Shown: in pieces, positions 26,633 through 36,000 of the stretch
How the letters are laid out: each line of letters starts with the position of its first letter
How positions within the stretch are numbered: position 1 is the stretch's first letter
Translations under genes and position numbers: made by a program
Notes under the pieces: model-generated
Database searches by the model: none
What the model saw: the letters and a program-made list of their open reading frames with translations, nothing else
What the model was told of the DNA's origin: nothing
Assembly (NCBI GenBank): GCA_016717005.1
Contig: JADJUF010000041.1
Span: 248,001-312,000 of the forward strand
Length of the DNA stretch: 64,000 nt
From: Myxococcales bacterium
GTDB lineage: Bacteria > Myxococcota_A > Polyangia > Haliangiales > Haliangiaceae
Reading direction: 5' to 3'

Positions 26633-27658
26633 GGCGGCGGCCGCGCCAGCGGGTTACCGCCCAGCTCACCGCCATCCCCATCCGGGCGCGGCGCGCGCCG
26701 CACGCGCGGGCGCGCGGGCGCGGCGTCGTCCGCGGCAGCGGGCGCCAGCGGGTTGCCGCCCAGCTCGCCGCCGGTCCCGTCCCCATCCGGCGACGGCGCG
26801 CGCCGCGCGGCCGGCCGCGCGGGCTCGGCGTTCCCGTCCACGCCGGCGTCGTCCTCGTGGGCCGCGGGCGCCAGCGGGTTGCCGCCCAGCTCGCCACCCG
26901 GCGCAGCCGCCGGCGGCGGCGCGCGCCGCACCGGCGGCCGCGCGAACTCGGCGTCGTCCGCGTCGTCCGCGTCGTCGGCGTCGTCCGCGACGTCGGGCGT
27001 CGGCGCGTCGGCGCTGGCCTTCAAGGCCGCGCGGTTGGACGCCTCGGGCCCGCCCGACCAGGTCACGTAGCCGACCGGCACGCCCACGCCCAGCCGTCAG
27101 CAAGATCGCGCCGCGCCAGCGCAGGCCGTTCTTGCCCTTGATCATGAACAGCCCCGACACCGCCAGGTACAAGAGCAGCACCGCGTAGGCGTCGGCGAAG
27201 TACGTCCACGCCTGCTTGCCGCGGTTGTAGTGCAGCCAGTTGGCGACCCGCAGCAGGAACCGCGCCTGCCGGCCCTGCTCGACGACGTGGCCGCTGTCGC
27301 CGTAGACGACGATCTTCTTGTAGTCGTACTCGAGGTGGATCTCGTCGCCGGCGCGGTAGGTCGAGCGCGGCACGCCGACGCCCAGCGCCGCCCGCGCCGC
27401 CGCGATGGCGGCGTCGTCGGGCACGTCCGCGCTGATCGGCGCGATCACCCGCTCGCGCTCGTAGGTCTTGAAGTTCGGATCCCAGTCGTTGATGTGGTTG
27501 ATGGCCAGGCCGCTCACCGCGTAGATGAGCGTGAACCCGACCGCCAGGTAGCCGACGTCGCGGTGGATCGCGCGCAGCCAGCCGCGCCAGCGCTTGGCGA
27601 CGAGGGCGCCCACGCTGCGGCGCGCGGGCTGGTCGGTGGTAGCGGCGACGTTGGACAC
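26629..27658 (-). CDS. PepSY-family membrane protein with repetitive tail, apparent 1-nt frameshift
   Basis: I chose GTG 27658 because GAGGAG (27665-27670) lies about 6 nt upstream; ATG 27706 has no ribosome site. Membrane segments: YLAVGFTLIYAVSGLAINHIND, a periplasmic PepSY-like part, then YAVLLLYLAVSGLFMIKGKNG and ILLTAGVGVPVGYVTW. The last segment is split: the frame breaks at the CCC run 27089-27091 (minus strand GCTGGGCGTG), and removing one G restores it. The corrected length is 342 residues. The C-terminal tail has Asp-Asp-Ala runs and three copies of GGELGGNPLA. Members of this family often partner with redox proteins; here the upstream gene is a molybdoenzyme. Confidence 0.75.
26644..26900 (-). 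repeat. three in-frame repeats encoding GGELGGNPLA
   Basis: The word CGCCAGCGGGTT starts at 26644, 26743 and 26869. Spacings of 99 and 126 bp are multiples of three, so the PepSY protein's tail carries three copies of an RRAPxPDGDG...GGELGGNPLA unit with variable linkers. Confidence 0.8.
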
Positions 27659-27805
27659 GGGCGACTCCTCGGGCGCGGCGCCGCCGCGCGAGCTGGGATC
27701 GGCCATGCGCCGAGGGTGGCACACGGCCCACGCGAGCACAGCGCTCGCGCCGACAGTTTCAGGGATGTTCGGGCGGCGCGCGCGGCTCGACCGTAGCGCG
27801 CGCGC

Positions 27806-28534
27806 TCAGCCGTAGCGCTCTTCGCGCCACGGATCGGCGTGGTTGTGGTACCCGCGCACCTCCCAGTAGCCAGGCTCGTCGTCGACGACGAACTTCACGC
27901 CGGTCAGCCACTTCGCGCTCTTCCAGAAGTACAGGTCGGGCACCAGCCCGCGCACCGGCGCGCCGTGCTGGATCGCGAACGGCTTGCCGTTCATGCGGTA
28001 GGTGACCATCGCGGCCGGCGCGGTGGCGTCGGCCAGCGGCACGTTGGTGGTGTAGCCGTGGGCGGCCTCGAAGATGACGTGGCGGACCGTGCCCTTGACG
28101 CCGGCCTGCTCGGCCAGGGTCGCCACCGACACACCCTTGAACAGCGAGCCCAGGCACGACCACCCGGTCACGCAGTGGACGTCGGCGGCCTGCTCGACCT
28201 GCGGCAGCTTCAGCAGCTGGGCGTAGTCGAGGGTGAACGGCGTCTTGACCGCGCCGTGGACCCGCAGCGCGAAGCTCTTGACGTCGCCGGGGCCCTCGTC
28301 GCCGCCCATGTTGCGGAACCTGGTCAGCACCCGCTGGCCCGGCGGCAGGCGCGCGCGCCCGTCGTCGCGCTTCTCGGCCCGGGCCTGGCGCGTGAGATCG
28401 TCACCGGCGATCCGCCACAGCACGTTGCCCAGCGCCACCACGACGGTGCCGGTGGCCGCGGTCTTCAGGAACTGGCGGCGGTCCCAGCTCTTCGCGGCCT
28501 CAGGGAATCGATCGAACAGCGGACGGTCGGCCAA
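27806..28534 (-). CDS. Tat-exported sulfite-oxidase-fold molybdopterin oxidoreductase (MsrP-like)
   Basis: A 242-residue protein from ATG 28534. The Tat motif DRRQFLKTA (RR at 19-20) precedes a hydrophobic stretch. The molybdenum-ligand Cys is Cys121 in HCVTGWSC, and the SUOX-fold ending HNHADPWREERYG is typical of short YedY/MsrP-type enzymes. MsrP repairs oxidised methionine in periplasmic proteins and takes electrons from the heme membrane protein MsrQ. Here a PepSY membrane protein follows in place of MsrQ, so it could be an alternative electron partner. No heme-binding His pattern of MsrQ was verified. Confidence 0.85.
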   Translation of the reverse strand: MADRPLFDRFPEAAKSWDRRQFLKTAATGTVVVALGNVLWRIAGDDLTRQARAEKRDDGRARLPPGQRVLTRFRNMGGDEGPGDVKSFALRVHGAVKTPFTLDYAQLLKLPQVEQAADVHCVTGWSCLGSLFKGVSVATLAEQAGVKGTVRHVIFEAAHGYTTNVPLADATAPAAMVTYRMNGKPFAIQHGAPVRGLVPDLYFWKSAKWLTGVKFVVDDEPGYWEVRGYHNHADPWREERYG

Positions 28535-28674
28535 GGGTTCTCCTTCGTGAGCCTAGCCGAGACGCTGGCTGGGGCTCGTCGGTTTCTACGTCGCGGCGTC
28601 CCTGGAGTTACGCGCGACGCGACCGACCGGCCCGACCCGACCCCATGTAGGCGAAAGGACCCGCCCCTGCCGGG

Positions 28675-31524
28675 CTACGGCGCCGGATCGAACCGCAGCC
28701 GGCGCTGCGCGTGGGCCTCGACGTCGCCCTTGTCGAAGTACAGCGGCGGCTGGGTGTTGGTCCGCCACAGCTCGGCCTCGTCGGCGTGGTGCGGCGAGTC
28801 CGGATCCTCGTGCTGGCCGCCGGGCAGCGCGTTGCGGGCCACCGGCCCCGCCGGGGTCATCTCGACCACGAGGCGCTGCGACGCGCCGCTGCCGAACGAG
28901 AAGTTGGTCGTGCCGTAGATGCCGTAGTTGCCGGGATCGACCGCGCCGAGGTCGCCGTGGCGCGGGAAGCCGTCGGGGAAGGTCGCGTCCATCGCCGCGG
29001 GGATCGAGACCTGCTCGTTGCCGTCGAGCGCCGGCACCACCTGCCCGAACCGCACCGCGTGCAGCCGGCCCCAGCGCCACTGGTCGCGATCGGTGCCGAG
29101 CCGGCCGGCCAGGAAGCCGTAGCCGGCGATCACCGCGCGCACGACCCGCTCGTCGCGCGTCTCGAGCACCGCGGGGGTGTCGAGGTCGTCCCACAGGACG
29201 CTGTCGTTCCAGGTCGCGTCGCCGCCGTACGACGCGCGGTAGGTGGCGAGCGCCGCCGGCGTGGTCAGCGCCCACTCGAGCGCGCGCGCGGTGATCAGCG
29301 TGCCGGGGCGGCGGCCGATCCGGTTGCCCTCGTCGTCGAACGCCAGGCTGGCCAGCCGGGTCAAGGTTGTGTTCCACACCGAGGTCGCGACGCTGTCGGC
29401 GATCTCGGCCGCCGCGGTGGCGCCGACGCCGTGCGGGGTCGCGAACGACCACGCCATCAGGCGCGCCCGGGCGTCCATCAGCTGCGCGCGGCCGTTCGCG
29501 CCGAGCTCGGTCATCGCCGCCGCCAGCGCCGGATCGTCGGACGGGTCGGCGAGCGCGTGATCGATCGACGCGATCACCGCGGCCCGCATGCCCTCGCCCA
29601 GGATCGACGTGGTCTCGCCCTGGAGCGCGACCATGTCGTCGGGCGTGATGTCGCCGCGGGCCACCAGCGCGTCGAGGCGCTGGCGGATCCGGGCCTGGCG
29701 GTAGCCGGTGTCGAAGTCGCCGCCGAGGTAGTAGGCGTCGTTGCACGGGTTGCCGTCGGTGGTGACGCCGACGTTGTCCTGGTTCGAGGTCGCGACGTAG
29801 CCGCGGGCCGGGTTGACCTCGTGCGGGATGTAGCGGTCCTCGAGATCGCCCAGCCACTCCTGGTCGCCGCTGGCGCCGTCGAGCACGAACAGCGGCGAGG
29901 TGCCGGTCGGCACGCCGTTGGCGTCGTAGCCGAACGTGCACGCGCGCGGATCGCGCTGCGGGATGCGCGACTCGGTCGACCAGCGGATGCCGTCGGTGGC
30001 CGACACGAACGAGAAGTTCTGCGAGCCGACCCGGAAGTTGTCCTGCGCGGTCTCGGCGGCGGCGAAGTCGTCGGCCGACAGCAGGCCGACGAAGAACGCC
30101 AGCTCGTTGGTGGGCGTGTCGCCGGTGTAGCGCACCGACATCGCGCGGCCGGTCGGGTCGGCGACGCCGGTCGGCGGCACGATCGAGTCGGGGATCAGCG
30201 CGCCGTGGTGCGGCACGACGTAGACCTGGTAGGTCTCGGCCGCCTGGCCCTGGATGTTGATCACCTCATCGATCACCTGCAGCGCCACGTCGGCGCCGCG
30301 GAACCGCACCGACACGGGCGTCCACGCCGGCGCCATCGCCGTGCCGTCGTTGCGGAACGTCACCTGCTCGTCGTAGACGTCGGTGACGTCGTAGCCGGTG
30401 GTCGTCGCGCTCCACGCCAGCTTGCGGTTGAAGCCCAGCACCACGCCGGGCAGGCCGGCGAACGCGACGCCCTCGACGTCGAGCATGCGCTCGCCGCCCA
30501 TGGTCGCGGTGTCGAGGTGCACGTACCACCACACCGGCGGCGCGATCAGCGACAGGTGGGGATCGTTGGACAGGATCGGGTTGCCGCTGGCGGTGTGCTC
30601 GCCGCTGACCACCCACGAGTTCGAGCCGATGTGCGGATCGCGGTGGAGCAGGCGGTTGTCGTCCATGCGGGTGAAGAACGTCTCGGCCCCCGCCAGCGCG
30701 CGCGGGTCGGGCGCGAACCGGGCCGCGCGGGTGCGCTGCTTGGCGCGCGTGCCGGTGTCGGTGCCGGTGTTGGGGAAGCCGTCGCTGGTGAACGCCGCGC
30801 GGGCCGGCTTGTCGGTCCAGAAGTCGGCGTACAGGCCAGCGCGCGCGGCGATCGCCGGATCGGCCGCGCTGGCCGGGAACGCCGCGAGCACGCCCGCCAG
30901 CGCGCGGCTGCGCGAGACGTCGGCGCCGGCGTCGTAGGACAGGTTCCACGCCTGGTACCGCGCGAGCGCGAACACGTCGCCGCCGGTCCAGTGATCGGCG
31001 AACGGGCTCGACAGGATCAGCGCGAGCGCCTCGTTGCCGCGGGTCGTGATGTACCCGTCGGCGTTGAGCACGCGATCGATGTACTGGTTGATGCCGGCCA
31101 CGAACGCGTCGGCCGACAGCTTGGCGGGATCGGTGGCTGGCAGGCCGTCGTAGATCGCCTGCCCGACCCGGCGGAAGCCGAGGAAGCGCTGCTGGCGATC
31201 GTCGTTGATGAGCCCCGGCGACAGCCCGCCCGCGACCTCGGCCAGGCGCCCGGTCACGCTGCGGCGGATGAACTCCATCTGCGCGAACCGATCGCGCGCC
31301 ATCAGGTAACCCTCGGCCATGAGCACGTCGTGGACGGTGGTGCCGCGGATGTGCGGCACGCCGCGATCGTCGACGGTGACCTGGACCACGCCGTCGAGGC
31401 CGGTCAGCGCCAGGATCTCGTCGGGCGCGGGCCCGGCGTCGGGCCCCCCGCCGCCATCGTCACCACAGCCGATCACGAAGGCCGCCGCCAGCGCGGCGCC
31501 CACCAGGCGCGTCGAGTACGTCAT
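28675..31524 (-). CDS. penicillin acylase family lipoprotein (Ntn hydrolase)
   Basis: A 949-residue protein from ATG 31524 with lipobox VIGC (Cys20) and a Gly/Asp linker. The alpha-chain part has DRGVPHIRG and AEGYLMARDRFAQMEFIRR; the spacer ends at GSNSWVV, with Ser301 as the expected new N-terminus and nucleophile of the beta chain after self-cleavage. NDPHLSLIAPPVWW and GVAFAGLPGVVLGFNRKLAWS follow, as in the family. These enzymes hydrolyse amides such as acyl-homoserine lactones or beta-lactam side chains, so quorum quenching is possible but not shown. Length is at the long end of the family. Confidence 0.9.
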   Translation of the reverse strand: MTYSTRLVGAALAAAFVIGCGDDGGGGPDAGPAPDEILALTGLDGVVQVTVDDRGVPHIRGTTVHDVLMAEGYLMARDRFAQMEFIRRSVTGRLAEVAGGLSPGLINDDRQQRFLGFRRVGQAIYDGLPATDPAKLSADAFVAGINQYIDRVLNADGYITTRGNEALALILSSPFADHWTGGDVFALARYQAWNLSYDAGADVSRSRALAGVLAAFPASAADPAIAARAGLYADFWTDKPARAAFTSDGFPNTGTDTGTRAKQRTRAARFAPDPRALAGAETFFTRMDDNRLLHRDPHIGSNSWVVSGEHTASGNPILSNDPHLSLIAPPVWWYVHLDTATMGGERMLDVEGVAFAGLPGVVLGFNRKLAWSATTTGYDVTDVYDEQVTFRNDGTAMAPAWTPVSVRFRGADVALQVIDEVINIQGQAAETYQVYVVPHHGALIPDSIVPPTGVADPTGRAMSVRYTGDTPTNELAFFVGLLSADDFAAAETAQDNFRVGSQNFSFVSATDGIRWSTESRIPQRDPRACTFGYDANGVPTGTSPLFVLDGASGDQEWLGDLEDRYIPHEVNPARGYVATSNQDNVGVTTDGNPCNDAYYLGGDFDTGYRQARIRQRLDALVARGDITPDDMVALQGETTSILGEGMRAAVIASIDHALADPSDDPALAAAMTELGANGRAQLMDARARLMAWSFATPHGVGATAAAEIADSVATSVWNTTLTRLASLAFDDEGNRIGRRPGTLITARALEWALTTPAALATYRASYGGDATWNDSVLWDDLDTPAVLETRDERVVRAVIAGYGFLAGRLGTDRDQWRWGRLHAVRFGQVVPALDGNEQVSIPAAMDATFPDGFPRHGDLGAVDPGNYGIYGTTNFSFGSGASQRLVVEMTPAGPVARNALPGGQHEDPDSPHHADEAELWRTNTQPPLYFDKGDVEAHAQRRLRFDPAP

Positions 31525-31590
31525 CCGCGCATCCTACTCCGAGGCCTCCTCATCGTTGTGTGCCCAGCGCACAGGTGGGCGTCAGCGCAG

Positions 31591-31620
31591 AGCCGAACGG
31601 CTCCATGGAACCGCTCGGCT
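31591..31620. other. 10-bp inverted repeat in a divergent intergenic region
   Basis: AGCCGAACGG and CCGCTCGGCT pair at nine of ten positions around a 10-nt loop that itself contains TCCATGGA. It lies between the divergent acylase and barrel genes, so an operator is more likely than a terminator. Confidence 0.5.
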
Positions 31621-31695
31621 CCTCCTGGCGAGCACTCAACCCAACGGAATCACACGTTGTTGCCGGCGGAACCGCGCTTGCATGACCCTGGCGAT

Positions 31696-32265
<570 letters not shown>

Positions 32266-32281
32266 CGCGGGCGCCGCGCGC

Positions 32282-34963
32282 TCACGGGCGCGCGCGCAGC
32301 CAGGCGTCGACCGCGGCGCGGGCCCGGGCCTGCCCCACGTCGGCGTAGCGCTGGCGCGCGGCCTCGGCCAGCCCCCGGGCCCGCGGGCGGGTGCGGCGAT
32401 CGGTCCACAGCGCGCGGGCCAGCGCGAACTCGAGCGCCGCGCGATCGTCAGCGCCGCCGGTGAAGTCCGCGAGCGCGGCCTCGAGCTCCGGGCGCGCGGC
32501 CGCCCCGCGCCCGAGGTCGACCAGCGCGCCCCCGCGGACCGCGGTCGCCTTGTGACGATCGCTCGGGTTGTGCAGCGCGAGCGCACGGTCGGCCAGCGCC
32601 AGCGCAGCGGCCGGATCGCCCAGCTCGGCCTCGACCGCGGCCAGCGCGGTCAGCGTGTACGGCAAGAACCCCGACGGCGGCTGGCCGCGCTCGCCCACCG
32701 CGACCGCCTCGGCCAGCGTCGCGCGGGCCTCGTCGAGGCGACCGAGCTGGTGCAGCGCCACGCCGACGCACCGGCCCGCGTGCTCGCTGCTGCGCGGATC
32801 GGCGCCGGGCGTGGCCCGGTAGATCGCGACGGCGTGCTGGCAGCGCGCGAGCGACGACGCGGCGCCGCCGCGCTCGAGCTCGGCGTCCGCGAGGTTCGCC
32901 AGCACCTTGGCCACGTCGGGGTGGTCGGGGCCGAGCGCCGCCTCCGACTGCGCCAGCGCCCGGGTGTACAGCGCCACCGCGTCGTCGGACCGACCGCGGT
33001 ACGCGGCCACGTTGGCCATCGTGTTGAGCACGCGCGCGACCGCGAGATCGGACGGATCGAGCTCGGTCCAGATCGCGAGCGCGCGCTCGAGCACCGGCAC
33101 GGCCGCCTCGTACCGGCCCAGCTCGATCAGCGCGACCGCCTGGTAGAACGTGTAGTCGGCGCGCAGCCGCGGCGGGTTGCCGATGCGCTCGATCGCGCCC
33201 TCGATCAGCGGCGCCAGGGTCAGGCTCTCGGCGGCGCGCTCCGACTGCGCCAGCACCCACATGAGCGCGACCCACGCGCCGGCCATCGTGGGGTCGGCGC
33301 CAGCGCTGGCCGCGCGCTGGGCCGCCGCCCGCAGCTCGCGCTCGCTCTCGACCAGCGCGCCGGTGCGATCGAGCGCCCGGCCGAGCGCGAGCCGCGCCTG
33401 GGCCTCGACGCCCGGGTCGCCCATCGCCGTCGCCGCGGCGGCCGCCGCCCGGGCCTCGGTCAGCGCCTCGGCGAACAGCCCGGCGCGGAACAGCGCGTCC
33501 GACCGCTGGAGCTGGCCCTCGACCGCCGCCATCGCCACGCGCTGCTCGGGCGATAGCGCGACCGTGCGGGCGCCGCGCTGGCGCGGATCGAGACAGGTCT
33601 CGACCGCCGGCAGGCTCGCGACCGCCGCCACCGCACCGTCGACTACCTCCGCGCTGGCCCGGGTCGACAACACCGCGAGCAGCGCCGCCCCCTCGGCCTT
33701 GAGCCGCGCCAGGCAGCCGATCCGCTCGAGGAACTCGGCCGAGCGCCGATCGTCGGTGTGGCACACGCCCGCCTGGATCTCGTGCCAGTGCGCGCCGTAC
33801 CCGTCGAGCCGGGCCGCGGCGCGCGCGAACACGTCGTCGCCCGCGGCCCCGCGCACCGCCCGGAACTGCGCCGCGATCGCCGCGCGCTCCGCCGGCGTCC
33901 AGGTCGGCGCGGTCAGACCCGCGCACAGCCCCCGCCGCGCCGGCCGCGCCGGCTCGCGCAGCCAGCCGAACGCCGCCAGGCCGACCAGGCCGACCGCGCC
34001 GCCGATCATCAGCAGCCGGCGGGTGGTCCGCCCCGGATCGCGCTCGAGCTCGGCCAGGAGCGCGGCCATCGACGGGAACCGGGCCTCGGCGTCGCGCGCG
34101 AGGCCGCGGGTCAGGGCCGCGCGGATCCGCGTCGGCACGCCGCGCTCGTCGGCGGGCGGCGCGACGTCGTCGACGCACACCCGCATGGTCAGGATCTCGA
34201 GCGTCTCGGCGGCGAACGGGTGCGCGCCGTAGAGCCCCTCCCACAGCGCCGCGCAGAACGACCACTGGTCGGTGCGGTGATCGATCGCGCCGCGCTGGTG
34301 CTGCTCGGGCGCCATGTAGCGGGGCGTGCCGACCACGCGCCCGCTCGACAGATCGCCGCCGTCGTCGAGCGGCGGCGGCGCGGGGGTGGTGTCGTCGACG
34401 CTGGTGCCGACGCTGACCAGCCCGAAATCGGTCACCAGCACGCGCCCGTCGTGGCCGAGCAGCACGTTGGCCGGCTTGAAGTCGCGGTGGACCATGCCGG
34501 CGGCGTGCGCGGCGGCCAGCCCGCGCCCGGCCGCGACGAACCGCGCGATCACCTCGCGCCACGACCGCGGCGCGTCGAGCCAGCGCGCCAGCGTCGTGCC
34601 CTCGATCAGCTCCATCACCAGGAACACGCCGGCCCGGGTCGCGCCGGCCTCGTAGACGCGCACCACGTTGGGGTGGGTCAGGCGCGCCATGGCCTTGGCC
34701 TCGCGCACCAGCCGGGCCTCGACCGCGGCCGCGGCGGTGTCGTCGGCGAGCTGCGCCATCACCTTGATCGCGACCGGGCGATCGAGCACCGGATCGTGGG
34801 CCGCGAACACCACGCCCATGCCGCCGGCGCCCAGCATGCCGTCGACCCGGAACCGCCCGAACCGATCACCCGCCGTGACCGGGAGCGACGCGCCCGACGA
34901 GCCCGAGCCGGCCGCCACGGTCGCCGCCCCGTCACCACCGGGCGCGGTCGGATCGTCGATCAC
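32282..34963 (-). CDS. Ser/Thr protein kinase with C-terminal TPR-like repeats
   Basis: An 893-residue protein from GTG 34963. Kinase landmarks: Gly-loop GAGGMGVV about 45-52, Lys67 (AIK), HRD 159-161, DFG 179-181, MAPEQ in the activation segment. A membrane helix (RRLLMIGGAVGLVGLAAFGWL) lies near 315-335. The remainder is a long alpha-solenoid of tetratricopeptide-like repeats (for example ALAQSEAALGPDHPDVAKVLANLADAELERG), like the myxobacterial kinase-TPR class. The TPR part would be outside the membrane and may sense a protein partner. Confidence 0.9.
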   Translation of the reverse strand: MIDDPTAPGGDGAATVAAGSGSSGASLPVTAGDRFGRFRVDGMLGAGGMGVVFAAHDPVLDRPVAIKVMAQLADDTAAAAVEARLVREAKAMARLTHPNVVRVYEAGATRAGVFLVMELIEGTTLARWLDAPRSWREVIARFVAAGRGLAAAHAAGMVHRDFKPANVLLGHDGRVLVTDFGLVSVGTSVDDTTPAPPPLDDGGDLSSGRVVGTPRYMAPEQHQRGAIDHRTDQWSFCAALWEGLYGAHPFAAETLEILTMRVCVDDVAPPADERGVPTRIRAALTRGLARDAEARFPSMAALLAELERDPGRTTRRLLMIGGAVGLVGLAAFGWLREPARPARRGLCAGLTAPTWTPAERAAIAAQFRAVRGAAGDDVFARAAARLDGYGAHWHEIQAGVCHTDDRRSAEFLERIGCLARLKAEGAALLAVLSTRASAEVVDGAVAAVASLPAVETCLDPRQRGARTVALSPEQRVAMAAVEGQLQRSDALFRAGLFAEALTEARAAAAAATAMGDPGVEAQARLALGRALDRTGALVESERELRAAAQRAASAGADPTMAGAWVALMWVLAQSERAAESLTLAPLIEGAIERIGNPPRLRADYTFYQAVALIELGRYEAAVPVLERALAIWTELDPSDLAVARVLNTMANVAAYRGRSDDAVALYTRALAQSEAALGPDHPDVAKVLANLADAELERGGAASSLARCQHAVAIYRATPGADPRSSEHAGRCVGVALHQLGRLDEARATLAEAVAVGERGQPPSGFLPYTLTALAAVEAELGDPAAALALADRALALHNPSDRHKATAVRGGALVDLGRGAAARPELEAALADFTGGADDRAALEFALARALWTDRRTRPRARGLAEAARQRYADVGQARARAAVDAWLRARP

Positions 34964-35030
34964 CCCGCTAGCTTACGACACCCGCCGTCATCCCGCCGCC
35001 GACGAGGCCGGCGTGCGGCGTCGGACGGGT

Positions 35031-35122
35031 CCGACGGGGCCGAGGCGCGGCGTCCGACGGGGCCGAGGCGCGGCGTCCGACGGGGCCGAGGCGCGGCGTC
35101 CGACGGGGCCGAGGCGCGGCGT
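35031..35122. repeat. 23-bp tandem repeat, four exact copies
   Basis: Four identical 23-bp units start at 35031, 35054, 35077 and 35100 (each begins CCGACGGGGCC and ends GGCGT). The array lies 12 bp beyond the stop of the minus-strand SDR gene. Copies are contiguous, so this is not a CRISPR. Confidence 0.95.
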
Positions 35123-35134
35123 CCGGAGCGCGAC

Positions 35135-35830
35135 CTAGGCCCGCCCGTAGACCGGCACCAGCGCCCCCGAGGTCAGCGCGTTGGCCGGGCTCGCCAGGTA
35201 GCCGATCGCCGCCGCCAGCTCGCTGGGCTTGGGCCAGCGCGCGAAGTCGGCGTCGGGCATCGCGGCGCGGTTGGCCGGCGTGTCGATGATCGACGGCACG
35301 ATCGCGTTGACGAACACGCCCTCGGCCGACAGCTCGGCGGCGGCGCCCTGGGTGATCGCGACCACCGCCGCCTTCGACGCCGCGTACGCGACCAGCCCCG
35401 CGGTCGGCACCAGCGCCGGCCGGGCCGCGACGTTGACGATCCGGCCGCCGCGCCCGCGCAGCGCCCGCGCCGCCTCGCGCGTGGCCAAAAAGCAGGTGCG
35501 CGCGTTCATCGCGATCATGCGGTCGAAGTCGGCCGCGCTGGTGTCGATCAGGGCCGCGCCGGCGTAGCCGCCGACCAGGTGGATCGACGCCCACAGCGGC
35601 GGCAGCGCCGCGTAGTACGCGACGATCGCGGCCTCGCTGCTGCCGTCGACGCCGAGCGTGACCTGTACCTGCGCGTGGTCGAGCCAGGTCGCCGCCGGCG
35701 GCCGCGCCGCCTCCATCAGCGGCGCGTGGACCGTGGCGCCCGCGGCGACCAGGTGCTCGACCACCGCGCCGCCCAGCCCGCCGCTGGCCCCGGTGATCAC
35801 GACGTGACGATCTGCGAACGATGAGGTCAT
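35135..35830 (-). CDS. short-chain dehydrogenase/reductase
   Basis: A 231-residue cytoplasmic SDR from ATG 35830. Cofactor motif TGASGGLGGAV (about 14-24), the NVAA-type strand, and active-site YAASK (about 149-153) are all present; the Ser of the catalytic triad is replaced by an Ala-rich strand (NVAARPALVP), so activity may be altered. A C-terminal ALTSGALVPVYG matches the SDR pattern TGxxxxVDGG poorly. Start is divergent from the DUF1513 gene. Substrate unknown. Confidence 0.85.
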   Translation of the reverse strand: MTSSFADRHVVITGASGGLGGAVVEHLVAAGATVHAPLMEAARPPAATWLDHAQVQVTLGVDGSSEAAIVAYYAALPPLWASIHLVGGYAGAALIDTSAADFDRMIAMNARTCFLATREAARALRGRGGRIVNVAARPALVPTAGLVAYAASKAAVVAITQGAAAELSAEGVFVNAIVPSIIDTPANRAAMPDADFARWPKPSELAAAIGYLASPANALTSGALVPVYGRA

Positions 35831-35899
35831 GGGCGCGATGGTAGTGGCGCCCGCGCCCGCCGCCAGCGGCCGCGCCCGAGAAACACCGTCTCGCCGGCG

Positions 35900-35982
35900 C
35901 GACGATCGCGCGTGCGCCCGCGGCCCCCGCCGCTTCGACGATCGCGCGTCCGACCGTCGACCCCGGCGCGACGATCGCGCGT
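35900..35982. repeat. three interspersed copies of CGACGATCGCGCGT in a divergent promoter region
   Basis: The 14-mer occurs exactly at 35900, 35936 and 35969 between the divergent SDR and DUF1513 genes, with 36- and 33-bp spacing (about three helical turns). The core CGATCG is palindromic. It could be a regulator-binding array. Confidence 0.6.
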
Positions 35983-36000
35983 GCTACCGTCGGCCGCGCG

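Noticed and set aside
31591..31620. Intrinsic terminator
   Set aside because: It lies between two divergent genes with no transcript expected to end there, and it has no U-tract.
35031..35122. CRISPR array
   Set aside because: The repeats are contiguous with no spacers and no cas genes lie in the window.
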